A stretch of DNA of 64,000 nt from an uncultured Dehalococcoidia bacterium (GTDB lineage Bacteria > Chloroflexota > Dehalococcoidia > Lucifugimonadales > UBA1123): the NCBI GenBank assembly GCA_951812505.1, contig CATOSI010000001.1:620001-684000 (forward strand), read 5' to 3'. Under the pieces are notes generated by a model. The model made no database searches. It worked only from the letters and a program-made list of their open reading frames with translations, and had not been told where the DNA came from. Below, piece after piece: positions 35,865 to 44,518 of this stretch. Position 1 is the stretch's first letter, and every line of letters starts with the position of its first letter. The translations under genes and the position numbers were made by a program.

Positions 35865-36407
35865 TTACAAGATTTCAGCTATGAGTTCTTCGAGTTTTTC
35901 CAGGTTCAGGGCCCCTGACCAGGTCCTGACGATGTTCTGGTCCCGGTCTATGAATATCGTCGTCGGAAATCCCTGAATCTGGTAGTTCTTCAGGATTTCC
36001 CCGGACGTATCGCCCTGTCTGTCGGGACCGAGCATGTAATTGACGTTGAGGTCGTCCACAAACTTCTGTCCATCCTGTGCGGTATCCAGTCCGAGTAGTT
36101 GAATCCCGATCATCCGCAGTCCGTCGCCCTTGTACTTCTGATATGCCAGTTCGAAGTCGGGCATCTCCGCCACGCATGGGGGGCACGAGGGGAACCAGAA
36201 GTTGAGCACGACCGGTTCTCCGTCGAATTGCGACAGGTTGATCGTATCTCCGGCCTGGTGTTCGGCATTGGCGTAAAGAGTCAGATTGAAGTTCGGGGCG
36301 GCGTCTCCGGAAGGACTTCCGCAGGCGACGGCAAATATCGCAAGGACTGATAGAACGCCGATTGCCAAGAATGAGCGGGTAGGAAAAATAGATAGAGGTT
36401 TCATCAT
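35865..36407 (-). CDS. TlpA/ResA-like thiol-disulfide lipoprotein
   Basis: The 180-residue protein has a lipoprotein signal (IFAVACGS, lipid cysteine C29) and a thioredoxin fold with the redox site SCPPC at residues 75-78 and the cis-proline in GFPTTIFIDRD. It would be anchored outside the membrane and reduce or oxidise disulfides, for example during cytochrome maturation. No ccs or ctaA genes are near, so its client is unknown. An ATG start at 36407 (MM at the first two codons) gives a proper signal peptide. Confidence 0.88.
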   Translation of the reverse strand: MMKPLSIFPTRSFLAIGVLSVLAIFAVACGSPSGDAAPNFNLTLYANAEHQAGDTINLSQFDGEPVVLNFWFPSCPPCVAEMPDFELAYQKYKGDGLRMIGIQLLGLDTAQDGQKFVDDLNVNYMLGPDRQGDTSGEILKNYQIQGFPTTIFIDRDQNIVRTWSGALNLEKLEELIAEIL

Positions 36408-36488
36408 CCACTCGTGTCTGATTCAGGATTTCCGGGATAGCAATTACCCCCAGATATTGATTTAGATGTGTGAGCAGCTTTCATGGAT

Positions 36489-37730
36489 TCAATCGGAATC
36501 GCTTCCCACGATTAGTTGGCTGCCGCGTTCTAGAAGGTCTTTTGCGCGGTCGGGCGGAGTATCGCGGGAGTCCAGGTAGCGTTCGAGTAGTTGCGATGGA
36601 GTGAGTCCGTCAGAATATGTCCCGTCCAGCCTGGTGCGGGGACGCTCGGTTATCTGCCTCGAGATTGCGGCCACATAGTGGGCTTCCGAGAGCGATGCCC
36701 GAATTTCAGAATCGGACAGCAGCGGTTCCAGGCTCGCGGGCATTTCGATGTTGAGCTTCACTATGGCGTCTCTCGTAGCATGTCGGCTGACCCGATCCGC
36801 CACGGTCAAGTTGGGAGATGGGTCGCCCGCGTCGAGCTTTACGTCAATGGTGAGAAAACGCCTCGCATTGACGGTTTGAAAGTGAAAATCGGACTCATTA
36901 ATTCGATTGCCCTGCGGTTTGGTCGTATCCAGTTCTATGACGCAAAAGCCCTTTTCGTCTCTCTCCTCACCAAAGTCAATCCGCTGCAGACTTCCCGAGT
37001 AAACGACGTGCGGATTCCGACCGATTATCTGATGCTTGTGGATGTGCCCGAGTGCAACGTAGTCGAACTGCGGCAAAGCAACTGAACTTCGAAGAAGAAC
37101 GTGGTCGCTGCCGAGCATCATGGACTGCTCCGAACTCGTCCTGGCGTCGTTGACCGTAATGTGCCCCGCAAGAATCGCGGGAATGTGTGGGTCGAGGCGC
37201 TGCGCCTGAATCTGGATCAGGTTCGTGAGAGTGTCGCTGATTTTGGCGTTGATCTCGATAGTCGAAAGACCGCGCATTTCGTCTCTTGCCAGAAGTTGGC
37301 TGCGACGGACCCAGGGTACTGCGACTATCTGTATCGGTCCCGCCGGGGTTTCGATAATATAGGTTGCGGCGTTATCACCGATGGTTACCATTGGCAGCGG
37401 CAAGGTCCGGTAGATGTCCAGCGAGGTGGCGCGGCCCTGAACGTGCGGAGTGTCATGGTTTCCGATCAGCAAGAAGGACGGGATACCCGCCTCCGACAGG
37501 CGGACAATACGCTTGGCGAATTCGCGCTGGTGGGTCTGAGAGGGGTCCCGACTCTTGTACGCGTCGCCGCAAAATAGGGCTAGATCCACGTTAGCGCCGA
37601 TGGCATAGTCCACAAGCTCGTCGAACGTCTCGAGAAAGTCATGCAGTCTTGTGGACAAGCCGGTATCGGGGTCGGTTCGAGAGTAGTTTTCGACGCCGAT
37701 GTGAACGTCCGCGAAGTGCAGTATGCGCAT
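36489..37730 (-). CDS. sbcD: DNA repair exonuclease, SbcD/Mre11 family
   Basis: The 413-residue protein has the five metallophosphoesterase motifs of SbcD: FADVHIG at residue 6, CGDAYKSRDP, LIGNHDTPH, AGHITVN and LGHIHKHQ. SbcD is the nuclease half of the SbcCD complex that processes hairpins and double-strand ends. sbcC is not next to it: the following downstream gene is the TlpA-like lipoprotein and the upstream gene is GlyRS, so the ATPase partner is elsewhere or absent. The C-terminal 150 residues are the capping region. Confidence 0.9.
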   Translation of the reverse strand: MRILHFADVHIGVENYSRTDPDTGLSTRLHDFLETFDELVDYAIGANVDLALFCGDAYKSRDPSQTHQREFAKRIVRLSEAGIPSFLLIGNHDTPHVQGRATSLDIYRTLPLPMVTIGDNAATYIIETPAGPIQIVAVPWVRRSQLLARDEMRGLSTIEINAKISDTLTNLIQIQAQRLDPHIPAILAGHITVNDARTSSEQSMMLGSDHVLLRSSVALPQFDYVALGHIHKHQIIGRNPHVVYSGSLQRIDFGEERDEKGFCVIELDTTKPQGNRINESDFHFQTVNARRFLTIDVKLDAGDPSPNLTVADRVSRHATRDAIVKLNIEMPASLEPLLSDSEIRASLSEAHYVAAISRQITERPRTRLDGTYSDGLTPSQLLERYLDSRDTPPDRAKDLLERGSQLIVGSDSD

Positions 37731-37789
37731 TAGTCCCTGCCAGAATTCCGGTCACCTAATAAGCGTGATTTGACGGGCAGATCCTACCG

Positions 37790-39130
37790 TTACGCGACCA
37801 AGTCCTGTGAGAGTCGCTCCACCAATTCAGAGATCGGCACGCGGACCTGCTCCATTGTGTCGCGATACCGGATAGTTACCGCGTCATCGTCTATCGTATC
37901 GAAGTCCACAGTCACACAAAGGGGCGTTCCTATCTCATCCTGTCGCCGGTAGCGCCTGCCTATGCTCTGAGTGTCGTCGTACTGTACAAAGCCGGGTATG
38001 CGCCCGGAAGTGCGCACCGTCTGGAACACTTTGCGCGCTGTCGGCGCGAGACGCTCGTTTCTGGACAGAGGCAGAATCGCTACCTTTACGGGTGCGAGTT
38101 CAGGGTGCAGTTTGAGCAGAACGCGAGTCTCGGTCTTGCCTGAAGGAGTGGATACTTCCTCCTCGGTATAGGCATCCACTAGGAAAGTCATTACGGAGCG
38201 GTCAACACCGGCCGCAGGCTCTATGACGTATGGGACGATGCGCTGGCCACTATCCTGATCGAAGTACGTCAGATTCTGGCCGCTGGCCTCTGAGTGCGCT
38301 TTCAGGTCGTAGTCCGTCCGATTCGCGACACCCTGTATCTCTCCCCAGCCCCAGGGGTACAGATACTCCAGGTCGCATGTAGCCTTGGAGTAGTGGGAAA
38401 GCTCGTCTGCATCGTGATTTCTTACGCGAATTCGATCAGGGTTTACTCCAAGACCCGTGTACCATCCCACGCAGTCTTCTATCCACTTGTCGTGGGCCTC
38501 CTCATCCTCTCCGGGCATTACGAAGTACTCAATCTCCATGGCCTCGAACTCTCTGGTCCTGAAGATGAAGTTGCCGGTAGTTATCTCGTTCCTGAATGCC
38601 TTGCCAATCTGTGCGATGCCGAAGGGAAGACGTTTGCGCGTCGCGTTCAGCACGTTCTCGAAATTTACGAAGATGCCTTGCGCGGTCTCGGGTCGGAGAT
38701 AGGCTTCGGCGGCCTGGTCTTCAACGGATCCTATGAAGGTCTTGAACATTAAGTTGAACTGGCGCGCTTCAGTCAGATCGCCACCGCAGTTGGGACATGA
38801 CGGACCTTCAAGGTGGTCTTCCCTGAATCGCTGGTGGCATTGTCGGCACTCCACAAGCGGGTCCGTGAAATTCCCCACATGTCCACTGGCGCGCCATACG
38901 TCGGGGTGCATAAGGATGGAGGCGTCCAGACCAACGATGTCGTCTCTGCTCCATACGAAGGTCCGCCACCAAGAGTTCTTGACATTATTCTTGAGTTCTA
39001 CCCCCAGGGGGCCGTAGTCCCAGGTGCTTGCGAGCCCGCCATATATCTCGCTGCTCTGGAATATGAAGCCTCTGCGCTTGCACAGGGAGGCTAATTTATC
39101 CAAGTCCACACGGGATTCTGTTGTAACCAC
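37790..39130 (-). CDS. glyQS: Glycyl-tRNA synthetase (alpha2 type)
   Basis: GlyRS charges tRNA-Gly. The 446-residue protein is the single-chain dimeric form of archaea, eukaryotes and some bacteria rather than the alpha2beta2 GlyQ/GlyS form. Features are the class II start CKRRGFIFQSSEIYGG, a zinc site CRQCHQRF and CPNCGG, the QIGKAFRNEI motif 2 and the distal PYVIEPAAGVDRSV motif 3. The second GTG at 39130 is preferred because AGAGG ends five bases before it; the first GTG (39136) overlaps that site. Its stop lies about 60 bases from sbcD. Confidence 0.96.
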   Translation of the reverse strand: MVTTESRVDLDKLASLCKRRGFIFQSSEIYGGLASTWDYGPLGVELKNNVKNSWWRTFVWSRDDIVGLDASILMHPDVWRASGHVGNFTDPLVECRQCHQRFREDHLEGPSCPNCGGDLTEARQFNLMFKTFIGSVEDQAAEAYLRPETAQGIFVNFENVLNATRKRLPFGIAQIGKAFRNEITTGNFIFRTREFEAMEIEYFVMPGEDEEAHDKWIEDCVGWYTGLGVNPDRIRVRNHDADELSHYSKATCDLEYLYPWGWGEIQGVANRTDYDLKAHSEASGQNLTYFDQDSGQRIVPYVIEPAAGVDRSVMTFLVDAYTEEEVSTPSGKTETRVLLKLHPELAPVKVAILPLSRNERLAPTARKVFQTVRTSGRIPGFVQYDDTQSIGRRYRRQDEIGTPLCVTVDFDTIDDDAVTIRYRDTMEQVRVPISELVERLSQDLVA

Positions 39131-39203
39131 GATCACCTCTTCAAGGGCACGATTTTCGCCAGATTGGGGATAATAGTAAAGGATGAACGCGGGCAGTTTC
39201 CAA

Positions 39204-40757
39204 TCAGGGTGAGACGCTCCTGATCAAATCGGCGGCCTTTTCCGCGATCATGATCGTAGAGGCATTGGTATTGGCCCGAATGACGTCGGGCATAATTGAG
39301 GCGTCAACGACCATGAGGTTGTCGAAACCGTGAACCCTGCAATGTTGGTCAACAACGGCCATGGGGTCCGTATCAGGCCCCATTTTGCAGGTTCCCGAGG
39401 AATGGTGTTGGGTCAATACGTTCGCCAGCAGCCAGGCGTCCAGCGCTTCATCGTCCGCGAGGACTTCGTCCGTAGGGGAGAGACGAGACATTCTCGCCGG
39501 AGCGTATTCCGGCATTGCCGATAGTTCGGCGCAGAGCCTCACGGCGCCACGCATTCTCTCACGGTCGAACGGATCTGTAAGGTAGCGATACTCGAGAACG
39601 GGCTGGTCTTTCGGGTCCGCGCTGGCCAGTCTCAGCTCCCCCTTAGAGAGCGCCTTCTGCATAGCGATGCTGAATCCTGTTGGGATGTGCCCATCAGTCA
39701 ATTGAAAGTCGGCCGGGATGTGCTCGGTGCGAATCTGTAGTGGGCGCATCTGCATGTCATTGCGATAGGGCGAGCCGGGCGTTGTGTACCGCATCCCAAT
39801 CTGAAGGGGCGGCGCACGGGAAGGCAGTTCTACTTCACACTCATAGTGCATGAAGACTGCGGGATGGTCGCGCAAGTTCTGACCTACGCCGGGAACGTCG
39901 GCCAAGACGGGAATCCCGACTTCAGATAGATGGGCGGCAGGTCCGATACCTGAGAGCAAGAGCAGTTGAGGGGAATTGATCGCTCCACCACTCAGGATCA
40001 CCTGGTCGGCTTCAACTCTGAATGCTTCTCCTCCCGACTCCGCCTCCACACCGATTGCGCGACTATCCTCAAACAAGATCTGATGGACCAGGACCTCTGA
40101 CCTCACCGTCAGATTGAGCCGGTTTCTGGCCATCCTCAGATATGTCAGGGCGGTGCTCATACGAATGTTGTCAATACGGTTGAGGGCATAGAATCCAACC
40201 CCCGTGGATTCGGGATGATTCATGTCGTGCGTTTGCGGAAAGCCGGCCGCGATACACGCTTCCAGGAATGCCCTGGGACTGGGGAGAAGTTCGTCATCTG
40301 TGTAGCGCCGAACCGGGATGGGGCCATCAGACCCGTGAAAATCGTCACCCGGAAAGTCCAAGTCAGTCTCAGACTTACGAAAGTAGGGGAGGACGCTGAG
40401 GAAGTCCCATTGGTCATTGCCCAAGCTGGACCACTCATCGAAGTCTTCGGGTATTCCTCGAAACCATATCTGTCCGTTGATAGCGCTGGACCCGCCGGTG
40501 ACCTTGCCTCGCGGGAGGTTGAAAGGCTCTCTGTCGTCGGAAGCGCGCGCTTCGTATCCCCAGGTGTGTGCCAGCGGATCATAGGATTCGTACCAAGCCC
40601 GGACTCCCATCTTGATCTGGTCGGGCAGATTGTCGAAGTCGGGGTAGTCCGGACCTGCCTCGAGCAGTAATACCGAGCGGTCGCGATCCTCGCTGAGACG
40701 GGAAGCAAGTACGCATCCTGCGGAACCCGCCCCTACTATGACAGTGTCGTATTTCAT
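39204..40757 (-). CDS. GMC-family FAD oxidoreductase
   Basis: The 517-residue protein has the dinucleotide motif VIVGAGSAGCVLASRLSE at its start, the GGSSAINGQIW signature of GMC enzymes, and the C-terminal HHSSGTCKMG with the catalytic histidine, then DASIMPDVIRANTNA. Members oxidise alcohols such as choline, glucose or aliphatic alcohols; the substrate is not evident. The ATG at 40757 follows a weak AGGG site and matches the family start; an upstream frame to 40820 is not needed. It lies near an HpaI-type aldolase on the same strand with 110 bases between them. Confidence 0.92.
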   Translation of the reverse strand: MKYDTVIVGAGSAGCVLASRLSEDRDRSVLLLEAGPDYPDFDNLPDQIKMGVRAWYESYDPLAHTWGYEARASDDREPFNLPRGKVTGGSSAINGQIWFRGIPEDFDEWSSLGNDQWDFLSVLPYFRKSETDLDFPGDDFHGSDGPIPVRRYTDDELLPSPRAFLEACIAAGFPQTHDMNHPESTGVGFYALNRIDNIRMSTALTYLRMARNRLNLTVRSEVLVHQILFEDSRAIGVEAESGGEAFRVEADQVILSGGAINSPQLLLLSGIGPAAHLSEVGIPVLADVPGVGQNLRDHPAVFMHYECEVELPSRAPPLQIGMRYTTPGSPYRNDMQMRPLQIRTEHIPADFQLTDGHIPTGFSIAMQKALSKGELRLASADPKDQPVLEYRYLTDPFDRERMRGAVRLCAELSAMPEYAPARMSRLSPTDEVLADDEALDAWLLANVLTQHHSSGTCKMGPDTDPMAVVDQHCRVHGFDNLMVVDASIMPDVIRANTNASTIMIAEKAADLIRSVSP

Positions 40758-40867
40758 CTGTTTACCCTGTATCCGTCTATTCAGCAGTTCGAACGGTGAT
40801 TGGTAACAGACCGCGATCATATTGTGTTACGAAGGACCGTTTCGTGAAGTCTGCCACGCGCACTTCG

Positions 40868-41629
40868 TCAAGAATTCACTTCTTCAAAGAACGTCCCTGC
40901 GGCGGATGACAGCAGCGTTGCCAAGTGTGTGTAAACATAAGCGACACCCTGGCCCATGTATCCTCTGATTGCTGCGGCACTCCCGGCCGAGCCGGGCACC
41001 TTCCCCGCGGCAGCGACAGACACGAATGCGCGGTCCATTGCGGTCCGCACTTCGGGGGCGTCCGGCCGTCCCGGATAGCCAAGGGACTGGGATAGGTCTG
41101 AGGGGCCGACGAAGAAGACGTCCACGCCTTCCACCTGCACTATCTCGTTCACGTTCGCGACGGCATCAGATTCTTCCAGTTGGACGCACACAAGAGTTTC
41201 TTGGTTGGAGCGCTCGGTATAGTCTGCCATTGACATGCCGTACCCATAAGCCGCCGACCTTGTTCCGGCGGCAAGGCCACGTTCTCCCAAAGGGTGGTAC
41301 TTAACGGCTTCAACGGCTCTCCGGGCGTCGTCCGCCGTGTTTACGTGCGGCACCTGCACTCCCATAGCGCCCCTGTCCATGAGTTGACCGATTGATTCGA
41401 ATGAGTTGATTGGAGGCCTGGCGATAGGCGTCACGCCGGCCGTTTCCGCAGCCATCACCATGAGTTCGACACTTTCGAGTGAAATTGAACCATGTTCGCA
41501 GTCAATGAGTACCCAGTCGAAACCCAGTCGCCCAACCATGTCAACCACATGGGGCGAGGGGATCATAACGGAGACACCGAATGCGGGTTGCCCTGAGAGC
41601 AACTTCTGCTTCATGCGATTAGGAACCAT
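40868..41629 (-). CDS. HpcH/HpaI-type class II aldolase
   Basis: The 253-residue protein belongs to the metal-dependent pyruvate aldolases that cleave 2-keto-3-deoxy sugar acids or 4-hydroxy-2-ketoheptanedioate. Motifs are IDCEHG near residue 42, ARPPINSFESI, GVQVPHVNTADDA and VQLEESDAV (metal glutamate and aspartate follow in FVGPSDLSQSLG). It is probably a KDR-type or 2-dehydro-3-deoxyglucarate-type enzyme; the substrate is unresolved. The enolase-superfamily gene at 44519 could provide a 2-keto-3-deoxy acid, which would make the two enzymes a catabolic pair (inference). Confidence 0.88.
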   Translation of the reverse strand: MVPNRMKQKLLSGQPAFGVSVMIPSPHVVDMVGRLGFDWVLIDCEHGSISLESVELMVMAAETAGVTPIARPPINSFESIGQLMDRGAMGVQVPHVNTADDARRAVEAVKYHPLGERGLAAGTRSAAYGYGMSMADYTERSNQETLVCVQLEESDAVANVNEIVQVEGVDVFFVGPSDLSQSLGYPGRPDAPEVRTAMDRAFVSVAAAGKVPGSAGSAAAIRGYMGQGVAYVYTHLATLLSSAAGTFFEEVNS

Positions 41630-41674
41630 GTGATCGGCTTTCCTATGGCGTTCGCCTGCAACCGGCGGAACTGT

Positions 41675-42643
41675 TCAGGAGGGTTGTTTCCGGCTTTGTG
41701 AAATCTGGGCGGCAATCCAGTCGTAGGTGTACTTGATTCCCTCACTGACCTGGATTTCCGGCTGCCAGCCGATGATCTCCGCAAGGATAGTGTTATCGCT
41801 GTTTCGTCCGCGCACTCCTTGAGGCTTGGTGAGGTCGTGTTGTCGTGTAAGGGCCTTGCCCGCCGCGGAGCAGACGGCATCAACCAGTCCGTTTACGGTA
41901 ATCAACTCTTCAGTCCCAAGATTTATCGGCTTGGTATAACCGGACTCCATGATGCGCCGGAGTCCCTCAACGCAGTCGGAGATGTAGCAGAAACTTCGAG
42001 TCTGTTCCCCGTCGCCCCACACTTCTATGCTGCCCCCGTCGGAGGCCATGGCCACCTTGCGGCAGATGGCGGCGGGAGCCTTCTCTCTTCCGCCGTCGTA
42101 AGTACCAAGAGGCCCGTATATGTTGTGGAATCGGATAATGCGAACGTCCAAGCCGCACTCTTCGTGGTAATAAGCTGTGAGTTGCTCTGCGAAGAGTTTC
42201 TCCCACCCGTAACCCTTTTCGGGGTCGGCGGGAACGGCTTCTTCTTCTCTCAGAGGCGTTACATCCTCGCTTTCCTGGAGAAAACTTGGATAGACGCAGG
42301 CAGAGCTGGTATAGAGGTATCTGTCAACTTTCGATACTCTCGCTGCCTCGAGCATGTGGCTGTTTATGAGAGTGTTGTTCCGCGTGAGGAAGGCATGATT
42401 GGCGGTAATGTATCCAATACCCCCCATATCTGCCGCAAGCTGATAGACATCGTCAACGCCGTCTGTTGCCTGTAGACAGCTTTCGAAGTGTCGGAGGTCG
42501 GCGACAAGGAAGTCATCCGCGGCACTTTCTTCGAACTCCGGGTACTTGATGTCCACACCCCTGACCCAGTGTCCCTCGGCCTTAAGCCGCTTCACTAGAT
42601 GATGCCCGATGAATCCCCCCGCTCCGGTGACAACTACTCTCAT
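41675..42643 (-). CDS. NAD-dependent epimerase homologous to GDP-mannose 3,5-epimerase
   Basis: The 322-residue protein is an extended short-chain dehydrogenase with a Rossmann start TGAGGFIGHHLV and the catalytic YGWEK pair (Y145, K149). It strongly resembles plant GDP-mannose 3,5-epimerase: LAADMGG, SSACVYP at 113-119 (cysteine C116 in the place of the plant catalytic cysteine), RFHNIYGPLGTYDGGREKAP (K188 in place of the plant catalytic lysine), and GVRGRNSDN. Such enzymes make GDP-L-galactose or GDP-gulose. It follows a glycosyltransferase gene by 24 bases, so the sugar is likely put into a surface glycan. Confidence 0.82.
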   Translation of the reverse strand: MRVVVTGAGGFIGHHLVKRLKAEGHWVRGVDIKYPEFEESAADDFLVADLRHFESCLQATDGVDDVYQLAADMGGIGYITANHAFLTRNNTLINSHMLEAARVSKVDRYLYTSSACVYPSFLQESEDVTPLREEEAVPADPEKGYGWEKLFAEQLTAYYHEECGLDVRIIRFHNIYGPLGTYDGGREKAPAAICRKVAMASDGGSIEVWGDGEQTRSFCYISDCVEGLRRIMESGYTKPINLGTEELITVNGLVDAVCSAAGKALTRQHDLTKPQGVRGRNSDNTILAEIIGWQPEIQVSEGIKYTYDWIAAQISQSRKQPS

Positions 42644-42667
42644 ATCTGTATCCTCAGAAATTGCCGA

Positions 42668-43417
42668 CTATCGTGGTCGCCCCACGAACTGAAATATCTT
42701 ACTCGCCGGCTTCAGGAATGGCACGAGATAGCCGCCACGCAATTCGTTCAATCGCCACGCGCGGGCGACTTCCGAATTCGCCTTGATGATATTCGAAATC
42801 GAGCCGTTGGACGCGCCTCCCAGAGCCATTCTTACCAGCACCCGGTCCAGGTATTTTACGTTAATGCGCTGCCTGACGAAAAGGCGTAGCATTAGCTCGT
42901 AATCCGCAGCAATCGGGAATCCCAAATTGAAACCACCGTACTCGTCGTAGATACGTCTGCGAACGAAAAACGTGGGATGTGGCGGCATCCAACCCCAATA
43001 CCACTTACTCAGGCCGGCGCGACCTGTCTTCCAGTATCTCACTATCTCGTCGTTGTGATTGACATAAACGAGATTGCCGTAGCAGGCTTCGACATCCTCG
43101 TCTGCAAATACTTCGGTCACATCGCGCAGCACGGACTCGTCCGCATAGCGGTCGTCGGCGTTGAGTATGCCGACGACATCTCCAGTCGAGTGGCGGATCC
43201 CCTTGTTCATGCCATCGTAGATTCCGCTGTCCGGCTCGCTTATCAGAGTCGTAATGTTATCCCAGTATCGCTCCAAGACTTCCATCGTTCCGTCGGTTGA
43301 CGCGGCGTCAACTACGATGAGTTCCAGGGCATGCTCGTGCCTCTGGGACAGGATCGAGTCGAGGGCACGACCGACCCGCACGTCGTTGAACACGGGAGTT
43401 ATGATCGAAATCTTCAT
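42668..43417 (-). CDS. Family 2 glycosyltransferase
   Basis: The 249-residue product has the GT-A fold: the start ISIITPVFNDVRV, the acidic VVDAASTDGTME, the metal-site LNADDRY and a later HPTFFVRRRIYDEYGGF with GT2 architecture. It transfers a sugar from a nucleotide donor, with donor and acceptor unknown. It has no membrane segment of its own. It precedes the epimerase gene by 24 bases, which makes the GDP-sugar product of that enzyme a possible donor. Confidence 0.9.
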   Translation of the reverse strand: MKISIITPVFNDVRVGRALDSILSQRHEHALELIVVDAASTDGTMEVLERYWDNITTLISEPDSGIYDGMNKGIRHSTGDVVGILNADDRYADESVLRDVTEVFADEDVEACYGNLVYVNHNDEIVRYWKTGRAGLSKWYWGWMPPHPTFFVRRRIYDEYGGFNLGFPIAADYELMLRLFVRQRINVKYLDRVLVRMALGGASNGSISNIIKANSEVARAWRLNELRGGYLVPFLKPASKIFQFVGRPR

Positions 43418-43598
43418 TCCTGAATCCGTATTAGCTATCCTTCTGAGACGTGTTGCTGTGGCAGTCTCAGGGTCGTCTTGCTAAAGTTATTCTAGCATAT
43501 ATGTGGGGTGCTACCCGCCACGCAGAGTACTGTCACTTCACTATTAGGAAGAGTGCCGAAGTGGAATCTATGCCTCCTTAGGAACGTGGGGTGAGTGT

Positions 43599-44495
43599 GT
43601 GCCTTGGATTCAAAAGTCGGCGTGCGAATGGGAGAGTCAAAGACTAGTGTCATACGAACGAATCAAGAAAGAGATTAGGGCATATGACAATATAGCTGTG
43701 AGTCGCATGAAGGAGGATGTTGCAGAGTTTACTCGCAACTTTGTCGGTTCCAATCTCTTGGACTGTTATCTTTCAGGTAAGCCGGTTGAATTCCCCAAAT
43801 CGTCGAGACTTTGGATTGATTCCGTGGCCAATGGCATATCACAGCGAACAGCCTATAACTGGTTGGCTCCCATTGAGGGGAAAAGGTACTTGCAACTCGG
43901 AGGCTCAGGTTCTCACGCAATCAAGTCCTTGATAGGGGGAGCGGACTCTGCCGTCCTAGTGACGCCTTCTGCCGAGGAAGGCCAGATAGCATTGATGGTA
44001 GCAAGACGCTTAGGCCTGGCGTCTAAAATGGAGGTCGCATTGGGAATCGGCGAGGCGTTGCCGTTTGCCGAAGGTTCATTTGATCGTGTTTACGGTGGCG
44101 GCACACTGCACCACATTGAATTGGAACTGGGCTTATCTGAATTGCACAGAGTCCTAGCTACTGGTGGACGGGCTGGATTCGTGGATCCTCGTCTCAATTT
44201 CATTTATCGCGTACTTGAAATTACGAAGCTTAGAAACCTCGCAAGGGAACGCGGTGCCCAGTGCTATCCATTAAGGGTGTCCGATGTCCAGGAGAACGCA
44301 AGAGGATTCACGACCACTTGGTGTGAGCTCTCTGGTGGTCCTGCGAGATACGCTATAGTTGGACTTACTCGAATCTTGCGAATAAACGTTCCGCTTTCCC
44401 TATCAATGGTATTGCAGTCAGCCGAAACTCGAGTTATTTCGGCATTAGGGCTCAGCGCAATGCTCGGAGGACTTTCTGTCCTGTTAGAAAAGTAA
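43599..44495 (+). CDS. SAM-dependent methyltransferase
   Basis: The 298-residue product has a class I methyltransferase core with LQLGGSGSHAI in place of the usual GxGxG motif, and the downstream LPFAEGSFDRVYGGGTLHHIE typical of methyltransf_11-type enzymes. The degenerate first motif may mean modified cofactor binding. An N-terminal segment of about 95 residues precedes the core. The start is GTG at 43599. Codon use appears more AT-rich than in the neighbours, which may mean acquisition. It lies divergently from the GT2 gene, so a glycan or lipid substrate is possible. Confidence 0.75.
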   Translation: MPWIQKSACEWESQRLVSYERIKKEIRAYDNIAVSRMKEDVAEFTRNFVGSNLLDCYLSGKPVEFPKSSRLWIDSVANGISQRTAYNWLAPIEGKRYLQLGGSGSHAIKSLIGGADSAVLVTPSAEEGQIALMVARRLGLASKMEVALGIGEALPFAEGSFDRVYGGGTLHHIELELGLSELHRVLATGGRAGFVDPRLNFIYRVLEITKLRNLARERGAQCYPLRVSDVQENARGFTTTWCELSGGPARYAIVGLTRILRINVPLSLSMVLQSAETRVISALGLSAMLGGLSVLLEK

Positions 44496-44518
44496 CTTCG
44501 CAGCAGTTGATCGCCACT

